This document shows positions 46,180-56,743 of a stretch of DNA of 64,000 bases, one piece after another. Source of the stretch: Vicia villosa (lineage: Eukaryota > Streptophyta > Magnoliopsida > Fabales > Fabaceae). The notes under the pieces are model-generated. The model was given only the letters and a program-made list of their open reading frames with translations. It searched no databases and had not been told where the DNA came from. The stretch covers positions 1 through 64,000 of the forward strand of contig NW_026705447.1 in NCBI RefSeq assembly GCF_029867415.1. The letters run 5' to 3'. Position numbers and translations under genes: made by a program. Position 1 is the stretch's first letter. Every line of letters begins with the position of its first letter.

Positions 46180-46313
46180 TAACCGACTCCCGTACCTTGA
46201 TTCTCTGGTCGCAAGACCCTGTTCCTTCCTTTGTTAGGTTTTCTGATATTCCTTTCCCTTATGGGATAAATATATTGGTGGCGACTCTGTTCATTTTTCG
46301 CGAGCGTGCGACA

Positions 46314-46318
46314 ACGCT
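46314..46318. repeat. Right target-site duplication of element H
   Basis: ACGCT, identical to 30898-30902. Confidence 0.95.
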
Positions 46319-46758
46319 GGAGATAGACTTGAAAGGAAAAGTACTTATGGAAGCTGTCAGTTTTTGGAAGTAATCTGATCTCCTGGTACAGCAAGAAGCA
46401 AGCAACAATTGCACTCTCTACAATAGAAGCAGAATATGTAGCTGTTGCTGGATGTAGTACATAGATGCTCTGGATCAAAAGTCAGCTAGAAGAATATCAG
46501 ATATATGATAGTAACATTCCTATATTCTATGATAATACTTATGCTATTTGTTTATCTAAAAATCCTATTTTACATTCTAAATCTAAACATATAGAGATTA
46601 AACATCACTTTATTAGGGACTATGTTCAGAAGGGTGTTCTTTCTTTAAACTTTCTTGATGCAGACCATCAATGGGCTGATATCTTTACAAAACCCCTTGT
46701 TGAAGATAGGTTTAAGTTCATTCTGAAGAACATCAGTATGGATTTATGCCCAGAATGA
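46319..46758 (+). pseudogene. Copia F RNase H, C-terminal part
   Basis: It continues the RNase H begun at 30932: GDRLERKST, CQFL, then a 1-bp deletion near 46366 shifts the frame. ISWYSKKQATIALSTIEAEY follows, a nonsense codon at 46462 (C-S-T-stop-MLWI), then IEIKHHFIRDYVQKGV and DIFTKPLVEDRF up to the natural end DLCPE. RNase H degrades the RNA strand during reverse transcription; this copy is broken by H, the frameshift and the stop. Confidence 0.87.
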
Positions 46759-47275
46759 AGTTATGAGATGAACTGATATGTGGGTTAATTTGAAGATTAT
46801 GCTTTATTTATTTTCCTTATTTTACCTATCAGATGTTCTGATTATGTATGTTCATATAGATTCTCTGAAACTGTTATTACTAACGTTTCATGTGCCTAAG
46901 TATGACTCGGAACTTCTGTTAAAGCAAAACAGCTGTCACCAGCTATTCTAGATGATGACCACGTGTTCATTAGAAGGGAAGCATGCGTGCAGTTGATTAG
47001 ACGCCGCCCTATGTAACTGTGCAAATCTTTTCAAATCTCACGTTAACCTCCACTAACATCTTTCAGCATTTATGATAATTGATTCAGATTCTGTAACCGT
47101 GTCATTCATAACTCCATTGCATATTCATTTCAAATCTGGTTCTATAAATTGCATTTCAATTTCATATTTTCCCTCTTTCCATTCTCTCTCTTTGTATTTT
47201 ATGCATTTCTGTCTTCTTTTCTGTCTTCATCAAAACCCGATATGAAAGAATCTCAGAAAACTCAACTACTCATCA
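46759..47275 (+). other. Spacer between pol and the third ORF of copia F
   Basis: An untranslated 517-bp stretch. It contains a TATA-like TATAAAT at 47143-47149. No other feature seen. Confidence 0.55.
47143..47149 (+). promoter_or_regulatory. TATA-like box before the third ORF
   Basis: TATAAAT in GGTTCTATAAATTGCATTTC, 133 bp before the ORF start. It might drive a separate mRNA for the third ORF; the evidence is sequence only. Confidence 0.3.
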
Positions 47276-47969
47276 ATGGCTTCTTCGTCTGTTCAACACA
47301 ATGCTTCATCTTCTCAACAACAACAACAAACTGTCTTCTCTCCATTAAAGACCTGTCTAATTCCGATGGCTAAATTGGAAGTTCTCAGTGAAACAATGGT
47401 AGACTTTGAGAATCTTCAAGAACATGGGTTTAACTTGAAGAACAATATGCTAGTTCAAGGCTGGGAACCATTCTTCAACCGTCTTATTGGACAAGTTCAC
47501 CCAGAATTGGTGAAGGAGTTTTGGGTTCATGCAACACTTATGCCCAAGGAAATTCTCTCCTTCGTCTGTGGTCAAGAAATTTCTATCACTGAAAACCTAA
47601 TCAGAATATTGTTGGGTCTCGAAAATTGTTTAGGTGCTGCTGGAGCTATTGTAGGCCGAACAAGTTGGGATGTTGTCTATGCTGAAATCTTCACTTCTGG
47701 AGAAGGTTATATTGGTATCAAGGATTTGAAGGATCCCTACAGAATTTGGGCCAAGATTCTTCTGGGTTGCATCTACCACAGAAAGGCTACAGTCTCTCCA
47801 AACTACATTAACCAAGATCAACAATACATTCTGTATTGTATTGGAAAAGGCGAGAGGGTAGATCTTCCTTACATTCTGTTCATCCACATGTGGAATCATG
47901 TGAGAGATTCTAGAGAGAAAGCTAGGCTGAAGACTCCAAAGATCAAAAGGAACATCATTCCTCTGGTGT
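47276..47969 (+). CDS. Third (env-like) ORF of copia F, 3' truncated
   Basis: Opens with MASSSVQHN and a Gln stretch, then a globular region with QGWEPFFNRL, EFWVHATLMPKEILSFVCGQEISITENLI, RILLGLEN and IWAKILLGCIYHRKATVSP. It resembles the extra protein after pol in SIRE/Maximus elements, often annotated envelope-like or putative plant transposon protein. No signal peptide is seen in the part present, so a true envelope role is unsupported. The natural frame is cut at 47966: the last codons GTG and TAG come from the inserted LTR of G. The remainder should lie to the right of G, outside the window. Upstream ATGs in another frame overlap the start. Confidence 0.75.
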
Positions 47970-47999
47970 AGCAACCTGCCCTAAAAAATTAAAGATTTA

Positions 48000-48008
48000 G
48001 AGTCGCCA
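48000..48008 (-). other. PBS-like sequence in U5 of G 3' LTR
   Basis: Minus-strand TGGCGACTC in GGTGGCGACTCTAAATC. Same at 62130-62138 in the 5' LTR. Confidence 0.5.
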
Positions 48009-48074
48009 CCTATTCTACCAGGGCAAGTAGGAAACCTTACGCAGTTAAGAAATCTAGGTAAGTTATTATAATCA

Positions 48075-48117
48075 GGCCAAGGGAAGGTGTTAGACACCCT
48101 TAACCCTTTCCTAAGGT
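48075..48117 (-). other. Twin U5 hairpins in G 3' LTR
   Basis: Minus strand. H1 is CCTT, loop AGGA, AAGG. H2 is GGTTAAGGG, a 13-nt loop TGTCTAACACCTT, CCCTTGGCC. The H2 stem pairs fully as RNA with two G-U pairs. These wobbles only pair on the sense RNA, which argues for a structure in the transcript. Confidence 0.65.
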
Positions 48118-48245
48118 TTTGAATTGAGAGACGGAGGTTTATGCTTAAATTACTAAGGTTTTATAGCTAAAGAAGTGAAGAGGGCGAAAAGTGAGATTTT
48201 AAGTGAATTGAAATTTTAGGGAGGGGGACTCGCCTTGTTGCCAAG

Positions 48246-48290
48246 TGCCTACGTATCTCCTTATGGAGAATCAGAGTCAACGTAGTTCGG
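48246..48290 (-). other. Conserved U5 motif in G 3' LTR
   Basis: Minus strand: CCGAACTACG, CTCTGATT, stem TCTCC/GGAGA with loop ATAA, then TACGTAGGCA. Homologous to 35266-35307. Confidence 0.6.
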
Positions 48291-49293
48291 GGCACAGGGT
48301 TGTACACCTTTGAATTTGATATGATGTGGTTTGAAGACTTTTTGAATGGCCTATCGTAGTCTTGAATTTGTGATTTGAAAGGCATTTTGAGTTGCCTGAT
48401 CGAAGTGATGAAAATCCGTAGTTTGAACGAGTGTTTTAAGATTTGGGCGTACAACCCTGGTTTGATGTGTTTTCGTTAGGTGCGATGATCAATGGATTTG
48501 ATCATTATAATTAACGAATTAGATAAGGTATTGTTGGCCATTCTGACCGATAGATTTGGTCGTCACGAGCAGCAAATAAAGTGTCTTTTCATTTTGTGTA
48601 ATTAAATCTTGAGTTTTATCATTGTCTCTCATAACCAATAGATTTGGTTATTACATGACAATGAATTTCATTATCTGTGCTTTATTATTTTATCTCTCGC
48701 CAATGCGACCAATATGTTTAGTCGGATCGAGGAGAAAATTAGCCAAGAACCAGTTAAATTAAATTAAAATTAACGAATAAATTAATTAGATTAAATTTAT
48801 TTCTCGCCAATGCGACTAATAGGTATAGTCGGATCGAGGAGAAAATTATTTAAGGGTTAATGTTTTGCCAAAAGGTAATGGGATTGGACAAACCCTAATG
48901 CATTGATAAACTTCTAGGATTTTTGTGATTTTTACCCATTAAAGTTTGATTAAAAAAAATTAAATCGAACAATCGAGATAATCGAGAAAATCCTAAATCC
49001 TAGTCATTAGCCTATTTCTAATTTTATTGTCCTAATTCCATTTAAATAAATTAATTAAACTAACTATTATAATTAATATTAATCAAAATAACTAAATAAT
49101 ACGAAAAAATAATATAAGAAACCTGGCTTTTTATCTTGGGTGGCATCCTTGGAAGGTGTATGGTACTCCTGCATATTCATGTGCGTCGGATCTAACATCA
49201 AGATCATCCAAGGGTCTTTCTATGCAGGCGTACCATGGTTAATTGCGAGGGGATAACATAGGATCTGCAGACAGACTATAGCATACACTTTAT

Positions 49294-49370
49294 AAAAAAT
49301 AAAGCGTTGAGGGCAGGGTTCGAACCCAAGCCCTCACGCTGATCACTAAACATACATACCACTCGGGCTG
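49294..49370 (-). other. tRNA-like RNA polymerase III unit in G 3' LTR
   Basis: Minus strand: A box CAGCCCGAGTGG (49359-49370), about 31 bp, B box GGTTCGAACCC (49316-49326), then T6 at 49294-49299. Spacing matches tRNA genes. It lies about 680 bp downstream of the TATA box, as in LTR C. Confidence 0.5.
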
Positions 49371-50042
49371 CATCTTTCGTTACTTTTCCAACGACGCGCG
49401 CAAAATATAACAACAAGCGCATCCCAGAAATTTGAAAAAAAACCTGCGCCGCTACTGTAGCCCATCTCCTTCGTTTCTTTCTAAAATGTCCAGACTTATG
49501 GCCACGGTTTCTTTATGCGTGGCTGTATGTTTTTCCCCTCCCAACCTGCTAATAAAAACCAATAAACTCGAGATAACCGTACAGTTAGAGCATATATAAT
49601 CCCACGAATCCAATGATCCCATCAATTTCACCTATTTTCGCTTGTGAAGCCCCAATTCGGAGCTTCGTCAACCTAACAATGGTGGACCTCTCAACCTGCA
49701 GCGAAACTTCAATTAAACAGCCCAGATAACTTGCAAACAATGTTATGAATACAATTATGCACTTAAACACGATTAAAGATGTGTTTCTGAATGATTTCGG
49801 ATTCGAAAATATTTGACGTAAAAATATGAACATGGCGATATGCTGCGGATCGGTTTGGTTGACGGTAAGGATCCATTTACATCCAGGAGACCATAAGGAT
49901 TCGATTTGGAGGTGTCCAATGATCTGAATAGGCCTGCAATTTTTTTTCCTCTCCTCTTGATTCACCGTTTTCGTTCTCTGCCTCAGGTCCTTTTGTCGTC
50001 ACCCCCCAAAAAAAATCCCCCTTTTACTATGAAATTCATGCC

Positions 50043-50050
50043 CTTTTATA
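50043..50050 (-). promoter_or_regulatory. TATA box of G LTR
   Basis: Minus-strand TATAAAAG in GACATTATAAAAGGGC. Confidence 0.6.
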
Positions 50051-50865
50051 ATGTCCATTTAGGTTTTCCCAAATAATTATTGATTGAATCTGATTAAATG
50101 CTGATTGAGATTTGTTGCAGTATTTGTTTTGATGTTGAAGATTTGAAGGGATTTAGAGGGATATTGGGAAGCTTGCAAATCTAGTCCTCTTACACATGAA
50201 ACGTGAACAGATATAATTTGGCCAATTTGATTTGTTTCTTTATCCTTTTTAATAGCCTAAGAATAATAATAATAATTGATAGTAATAATAATAACAACAT
50301 TAAAATACTAATATAGTCTATTTTTATTTAACATTTTAAATGAGTAAAAGAAATAAATAAAAAAATAATAATGATAAATAACAATAATTGAAACTAATAA
50401 TAATGATAATTCTATTAAAATTAATAATAATCTTAACCCTAAATAATAGTATTAATATTAATTCTAATAAGACTATCATTACCCTAAAAATAATCCTAAT
50501 ATATATTTACTAAAAACTAATTATAATAATAAACCTAACTAATCCTAATACTAATCCTATTAATATTAACAATAATAAAAATTAATAATGCTAAATACTA
50601 ATAGTTAGTCATGATAAAAAATAATAATACTCAAGACAAATGTTTGTAAAACCCAAAATACCCCCAAAAATGATAAAATCCTTGTAATAATTGGGCCCAA
50701 CGTTTGGGTCCTAAACACTTATTGATTACGCCACTGTTTTAACTCAACCTGGTTTATAAGAGAGCGGGTTTGACAATAGGAATGTCAAACCCCATGACTC
50801 TTAATTTTGACCCTTGATGGATTTAACAGACGTAGATTTGATCGGGCAAATTTTGGGGTATGATA

Positions 50866-50878
50866 GCTGCCCCTGTTC
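50866..50878 (-). other. Polypurine tract of element G
   Basis: Minus-strand GAACAGGGGCAGC directly before the 3' LTR start, homologous to the tracts of A, B and H. Confidence 0.85.
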
Positions 50879-51489
50879 AATCTTCTTAAACCTGAAGAGT
50901 CAGATAGGCACGTCTGCCTATCGTGATCTAAAGGTAGAAGATGATTGGACACTGAAATGCCCTGAAATTTTCATTTGTTGGGAAAAAGTTCCGTGGGAGA
51001 TAGGCTTAAAGATGCCACCCTAGGTAAATACCCCTCTCTTTTGAATGCGAAGCAGATGCTTTCGAAAGGAACCACTGTGTTTTGATTGTAGCACGGCCTA
51101 AAAAGGCAACCTGAATTTTATGCAATGTTATGATGCATGAAATGTATGATGCAGCGAGCTTCTCAAAATAAATGAGCGATGTATGTATGTGCATTATGTA
51201 TGAATGAAGTATGTAATTGAATGATGCATGACTGTTAACTATGTTAGTCGAAGTATGTTAGTAACTTTGGAAAAGAAAAATACAACCCTTTGTCTGTTAT
51301 TGATGAAGTTTTTTTTCTGAAGAAGATCACTTCCGAGGGACTAACGTGATAAACCCAATTGAGACGCCCTTTGAAAAATCCTGTTGTAACCCTTTGTAAA
51401 ACCCTTTGTAGTCTTGGAGAAGATCACTGTCGAGGGACTAACGTGATAAACCCCATTGAAGAACCCTTCGTAAAACCCTTTGATCACTT
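50879..51489 (-). other. Non-coding spacer of element G near its 3' LTR
   Basis: It contains short duplications around ATCACT(T/G)CGAGGGACTAACGTGATAAACCC (51326 and 51424) and an ATGTATG-rich segment (51140-51230). No coding potential seen. Confidence 0.6.
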
Positions 51490-52230
51490 GCTATGACTCT
51501 AACAAGCTCACCTGCACCAATAGGATCACTTGTCAGAGTTCTGACAAGTTTACCTGCACCAATAGGATTGTTTGCCCTGGTTCGACAATTTCACCTGCAC
51601 CAATAGGATCGTTTGCCCTGATTTAGACAATTTCACCTGCACCAATAGGATCACTTGCTCTGGTTCGGACAAGTTCACCTGCACCATTAGGATTATTTGT
51701 CCTGATTCGGACAAATTTCACCTGCACCATTAGGATCACTTGCCCTGGTTCGGACGAGTTCACTTGCACCAATAGGATTACTTGTCATAGTTCTGACAAG
51801 CTCACCTGCACCATTAGGATTATTTGCCCTAATTCAGATAAATTTCACCTGCACCATTAGGATCACTTGCCCTGGTTCGGACGAGTTCACCTGCACCAAT
51901 AGGATTACTTGTCATAGTTCTGACAAGCTCACCTGCACCATTTGGATCATTTGCCCTGATTCGGAAAAATTTCACCTGCACCATTAGGATTATTTGCCCT
52001 GGTTCGGACGAGTTCACCTGCACCAATAGGATTACTTGTCATAGTTCTGACAAGCTCACCTTCACCATTTGGATCATTTGCCCTAATTCGGACAAATTTC
52101 ACCTGCACCCTTAGGATTACTTGTCATAGTTCTGACAAGCTCACCTGCACCATTTGGATCATTTGCCCTGATTCGGACACATTTCACTTGCACCATTAGG
52201 AGCACTTGTCATAGTTCTGACAAGTTCACC
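51490..52230 (-). repeat. About 42-bp tandem array in the 3' untranslated region of G
   Basis: About 17 imperfect copies with the plus-strand core CACCTGCACCAWTAGGAT, spaced 41-43 bp, alternating variants (CTTGCCCTGGTTCGGACRAG and CTTGTCATAGTTCTGACAAG). The latter halves can form ACTTGTCA/TGACAAG hairpins. Confidence 0.92.
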
Positions 52231-52560
52231 TATCACAACACGAGGGTTGGAAACTCACGACTCGAGGGTCGAAAAACACACCTATCACAACACGAGGGTT
52301 GGAAACTCACGACTCGAGGGTCAGGAAACACACCTATCACAACACCGGGGTTGGGAACTCGCGACTCGAGGGTCGGAAAGGAAACGATATGTTTAGAAAC
52401 TCACGACTCGAGGGTCGGAAAACACACTTATCACAACACGAGGGTTGGAAACTCACGACTCGAGGGTCGGAAAACACACCTATCACAACACGAGGGTTGG
52501 AGACTCGCGACTCGATGGTCGGAAAACACACCTATCACAGCACCAGGGTTGGAAACTGGG
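52231..52560 (-). repeat. About 52-bp tandem array in the 3' untranslated region of G
   Basis: Six copies, one shortened, with the plus-strand core CACCTATCACAACACGAGGG, then TTGGAAACTCACGACTCGAG. It directly follows the 42-bp array without shared sequence. Confidence 0.92.
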
Positions 52561-55149
52561 CTTTTATAGTATGTGAATGCACTAGATGATATGCATATGC
52601 TAATGCGTATGTATGTGTGCTGATGCTGATGTCAATCCTCAGATTTTATCTCCTTATTGAACCCGTTGAACCTGTTTAATCCATGTTTGCCCCTATATCA
52701 CGGCTATGCTTATGCCGGCTTGGTGATGCTTACGTATGCGGATAATGCTTATGCTCATGCATATGTTGATTGATGTAACGAGAGGAATGAACTAATGTCT
52801 TCTATAAGACTACCTGAAAAGGTTTCTGGAATGGGTATGAAAATTTGTCTTAAAGAAGACTACCTGAAAAGGTTCTTAGCAAAGGGTGAGGAATGTCTTA
52901 AAGAAGACTACCTGGAAAGGCTGAAAATGTCTTAAAAAGACTACCTAAAAAGGTTCTTAGAAAGGACAATGAATGTAAGATAGCCAAAGCGTATAACTCG
53001 CTAATGTTGTAAGATAGGATGTTAGTGCGACTTCCCAATCCCTATTTTTGTATTTTGAAGATTGTAGTTAGGAGGAATATTTGTTCAAGGTTGTAAAGTG
53101 TGATAACGCCTTTTCCTTATGTTGTACGCCTTGCCCCAGTTTGGCTTTCAGAAATATTCCACGCCTTTAACCCTTTGAGGTTCTCCACACCTTTAACCTT
53201 TCGAGGTTCTCCACACCTTTAACCTTTTGAATTGTTTACCTTATGGATTTGATATCCAATGCCCCAATGTTTAGTGGAAAAAGATGCTTTTGATCTTCAA
53301 GCTATGAAGGAAGTGCCCCGGGAAATAACCTTGTCATATGCTTTGACGTTTAGATTAAAGGGTATGCTCTTGTCTCCAGGATATGGAGGGCTATCCATAG
53401 TGTTCTATCCTTTTGGATTTGAATTCTTCCCATGTTTGACATGCCCCTGTTTGTTATTGCTCCGGGGTGTGCCCCAAGTCGATTGAACCTTAGGAAGAAT
53501 GCCCCTAGTGAATAGGGTGTTTGATTGCATGCCCTTGTGATCCTTGAAATTTTGCCCCTGTTTAGGAGAACCCTCTAGATGTGGTTCCCCCATGCAAAGG
53601 TCTTTATTAGAAGTGATCTCCCTTGGTTAACCAATTTCGAGATCTCCTCGATGCTAAGTGTATATTCATAGATGATGTCGTACCCTTTGAGAAGTAACTC
53701 CGATGCAATGCGGATGCAAGTTTTGAAATCGAAGTCCGTTATGAATTAGGACCGGATGATTAGAAATGCATGCTTGAGGAAGCGTAGTGGTTAGAAATAG
53801 TTTTAACAAACTTTAGGAGTCACTATAACAAAATCCTGCTTTAACATGCTTTCATAGTTAACCTTGCCTCAATTAGGACTTTTGAATGTTGTAACTTGGC
53901 CTGGTTCGTGGTTTAAGAAACAACGGATATAAGGCTCAAAATTTATTTAACCCCACCCCTTTCTCCTTGATGTTCTCCAAATCCTAAAAATTCGCCTAAT
54001 CCAATGATTGCGCTCTGTTTGCAAAAGAATCGTTTCAGTTTTGACGTTGAGCGGAAGCCTTAGTGGAGATCCAAGCACTGATGAAAAATGTTGTAAAGAT
54101 CCAAGAATTGAAGTGAAGCTTTGATGGTTTAGCAGTCACGAGATTATCCTTTGTATTTCGCCTTTGTTTTTGTCTCTATCCCTTATTTTTGCATGAACCA
54201 ACTCCTTTGAATTTGATCCAACGGGATGCGCTAATTTTTGCCTAAGTCATTTTTGTTTTCTTTCATGGAATTTTCCATTTTTGATTTAGCGGGCGCTTTC
54301 CTCCTTTTTTTGTTTGAATGCTCCTTTTGAAATATTGATACTTGGATGTTGAGTATTGTGACTTCCATGTAGACTTTGATTTGTAAGCTTTGACTTCGAT
54401 ACATCCTTGATGATGTATTGAGGAAGAAGATATGCTTGAACCTTTGCTTGATCCTTATGCTTGAACCTTGCTTGTATTGACTGATTCTCTTGACAACCAA
54501 AATACGCCATCGAATTAATTGAAATCTACCCTGCCCTTGGTTGAAATCAAACTATTTAGGGATTGAAACAATGCATGTACATCGTCGGCTCGGTCTTACC
54601 TTGAAAGCATATGTTTAGCGATTTTTAGTTATTTGTATTCGTCATTCTCCCTCAAGTTTGTTAATAACACTAAATTTGAAATTAAAAGTCGTAGTTGTGA
54701 GTGAATGAATCGATTTTAAAACCTGCATGGTCATCTCATTAGAATTGCTAATCCGAAGGTACAACTTTTTATCTTGAATAACACTTAGCGATCGTAAGGG
54801 TTGAAGTTCTGAGCATGACAAAACCTATTGATCCTAGGGACAATCTCCTTTGTAAATCCGTTGACTTTGTTTTACTCCTTAGTTCATGGACTTGTAGGAG
54901 TAAAGGGTAATCTCGAATTCTCCTTGGGCACGTCAAATCGGTTAGGAATAAATTGTTAGCGGTGGGTTTTCGTCGTATCGGAACTTCTTGAGTTTCCTTT
55001 GACTGAACCTCTTTTTGATTTTTTTCTAAGGGTAGTGTCACACCATTCGTAATCTTGAGAGTTTGTAGATTAATAGAGAAAACCTATGACCCTTTTGCCC
55101 CTTGGTGTGGGGTTAAAACATGTCACCTTTCCTCCATTGTAAATATGCA
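52561..55149 (-). other. Non-coding interior of element G, left part
   Basis: No Gag or Pol frame in either strand. It has short repeats at 52800-52965 (about four AAGACTACCTGAAAAGGTT-like units), a 28-bp triplicate at 53155-53230 (CACACCTTTAACC) and ATGCTTATGC-type runs at 52570-52770. Short ORFs overlap nothing recognisable. Confidence 0.65.
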
Positions 55150-55374
55150 TCTTCATTCTGGTGAACAAACCATCAAATACATTTGCCAGATGGCATCTGA
55201 AAGCCCATCTCAGGTAATGTTTCGATCTGCCAACAACATTTCTCAAACAACATTCAAAAGCAATTTCCAACATCTCTTCCGGTGGAGGTAAGTGCAAATT
55301 TTCAGGGCATCGAAAATATTCAATCATCTTCTACCTTCAGATTTCAAACAATCTCTTCAGGTTTAAGAAGATTG

Positions 55375-55386
55375 AATAGGGGCAAC
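55375..55386 (+). other. Polypurine tract of Ogre B
   Basis: AATAGGGGCAAC, identical to that of Ogre A. Confidence 0.85.
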
Positions 55387-55949
55387 TGTTATACCCCAAA
55401 ATTTGCCCGCATCTTTTTTCAAAAAAAGAAGACAACAGACTTCTGTCTAAAAATTGGGAGTTTCATATAACCTTAGATTTTTATTCCATAAATATCCTGA
55501 TTTATGAATACTTGGTTTTTAGAATTTTTTTTATACGGTATTTTGGCTCGCTGTTGAATTTATTCTTACACAAACGCCAAGTACTGTTTATTACTTCACA
55601 CACGCTATTTATTTGGGATTTATTTACAGATAAATAGTACTGACGCAATTGGTACAGAATTAAATCTTTTGCAGGCGCAGAGTCCGGGGATTCAGACTGT
55701 ACTGGTAACAAGTAAATTATTATTAACTTTTGTTTCCCACTAATTTTGGTACTATATTCTATTATTTTCAAAAATCTTTTCCTTTCTTTTCAAATCTCTT
55801 TCTTTCAAAATCAAATCCTAACTTTATTCTATACATCTCTTTTTTCAAACCCTACCATACACTTTCTTTCAAATCCTATGACCACTCAAATTTTCCTTTT
55901 TTGTACGGAATCACTTCATTCCCCAACGTCTCTATCCTTCTTTTCATTC

Positions 55950-55957
55950 TATAAATA
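55950..55957 (+). promoter_or_regulatory. TATA box of Ogre B LTR
   Basis: TATAAATA followed by CCTCTCATT, as in LTR A. It is 100 bp before the small ORF (102 bp in A). Confidence 0.75.
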
Positions 55958-56049
55958 CCTCTCATTTTTTCCATAAAATCTCACATCAAATTCTAACTCA
56001 TCTCTCAAAGTTCTACTTCATATTCATTCTCTCTTCTTCCCCGGCAAAA

Positions 56050-56217
56050 ATGGCGAAGCTGATGGAAACGTGTTTTCTTATGGTCATCACCGTCGTGGTG
56101 GTAATCATGTCTTTCTTCTGTCTGCATAGTCCTGAAAAATGTGGACCTGGGTTATTTACACTCCCAATCATCTATATGTTATTATTTGTAGCATGGGTTA
56201 TTAATCGTCATTATTAA
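56050..56217 (+). CDS. 55-residue two-helix membrane protein encoded in the Ogre B LTR
   Basis: The counterpart of the ORF at 2701-2868, with the same length, start context (A at -3, G at +4) and position as first ATG after the TATA box. It keeps SFFCLHSPEKCGP, YMLL, AW and INRH, and both hydrophobic segments (about residues 8-25 and 37-51). 37 of 55 residues match the A copy. Differences in the helices are mostly hydrophobic-for-hydrophobic. The coding stretch has no indel, although the flanking LTR sequence has several. The function is unknown and I recognise no family. Confidence 0.55.
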   Translation: MAKLMETCFLMVITVVVVIMSFFCLHSPEKCGPGLFTLPIIYMLLFVAWVINRHY

Positions 56218-56743
56218 AGTTTGTCATATCTCTTATTTCTTAATGTACCGTTTACTTATCGTACTGTTCATTATATTATGTAGTGTTTGTACTGTCAGTA
56301 TTAAAAGTCGTAATATCTGTCATACTGTTGTTTAAATTATTAAGATAATATTTTGTGTGTTTTCTGCCAGTTAGATATTTTATTTTTCTGTGCATTAAAT
56401 GTTTTTCAGGGTTATTATCGGTAATTTCGCTCGCATACAGTATATATTATTTATTTATTATGTCTGTGTTTTTCTAACAACTCATGTAAATAAATTTTCA
56501 CCATTAACACAATAAAAAAAATAAAAAGAAAAAAATTAACTTTGACTGTTGAATTTTCACTTTAACTGCTACATTAATACCTGAACAGTCAGTTGACAGT
56601 CAAACCCGCTGACAGTGTAATTCTCCGTGTTTTGTACCATCAATCAAATCAATATTTTGCATTTCAAAATTCCAAGATTTTTGTTCTAGAAGTCTTCTAA
56701 ATATCACATGATTAGCAGAGACTCAGCACTGCACAAAAATCAG

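Larger units (their letters stand above)
30903..46313 (+). mobile_element. Element H: complete non-autonomous Ogre-type retrotransposon, recent
   Basis: 15,411 bp: two 4,716-bp LTRs, PBS, a short Gag-like ORF, about 4.3 kb of non-coding DNA with repeats, a polypurine tract and a perfect 5-bp TSD. All stretches I compared between the LTRs are identical, so insertion is recent. No protease, RT, RNase H or integrase is present, so mobilisation must use enzymes from an autonomous relative. It interrupts copia F in RNase H. Confidence 0.93.
41598..46313 (+). repeat. 3' LTR of element H
   Basis: 4,716 bp, exactly 10,695 bp downstream of the 5' LTR and equal in length. All translated frames inside match the 5' copy. 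It ends GAGCGTGCGACA. Confidence 0.95.
25338..47966 (+). mobile_element. SIRE/Maximus-type Ty1/copia element F, split by H and cut by G
   Basis: 5' LTR, initiator-Met-type PBS, gag with CCHC knuckle, protease, integrase, RT, RNase H and a third ORF after pol. Element H interrupts RNase H at 30902/46319, and the minus-strand element G ends the third ORF at 47966. The 3' LTR should lie beyond the window, on the far side of G. The order PR-IN-RT-RH defines copia; the third ORF and Gag type point to SIRE/Maximus. Several stops and frameshifts are present, so it is not autonomous. Confidence 0.88.
47967..50865 (-). repeat. 3' LTR of element G (2,899 bp)
   Basis: On the minus strand it starts TATCATACCCCAAAATTTGC at 50865 (TA where TG is expected) and ends ...GGCAGGTTGCTACA at 47967. 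It has a TATA box, tRNA-like unit, U5 motif, twin hairpins and PBS-like sequence. It matches the copy from 62097. The interval 50240-50640 is AT-rich with many TAATAA repeats. Confidence 0.88.

Noticed and set aside
30903..46313. Assembly duplication of 4.7 kb
   Set aside because: The two copies are LTRs: TG...CA ends, PBS after the first, polypurine tract before the second, and a perfect 5-bp TSD outside.
47276..47969. Host gene or true viral envelope
   Set aside because: Its position right after copia pol, absence of introns and resemblance to SIRE third ORFs point to a transposon protein. No signal peptide or fusion-like segment is seen.
48167..48454. 95-codon minus-strand ORF present in both G LTRs (also 62298-62585)
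   Set aside because: It starts with a non-ATG codon and overlaps the conserved U5 RNA motif. Its similarity is explained by LTR duplication.
49310..49330. Perfect palindrome GGGTTCGAACCC as a separate inverted repeat
   Set aside because: It is the B box of the tRNA-like unit, which is self-complementary by nature.
49585..49965. 126-codon minus-strand ORF in the G 3' LTR
   Set aside because: It begins with GTG, not ATG. Short upstream ATG frames precede the first internal ATG, and the other LTR has an in-frame TAG (near 63834), so it is not maintained.
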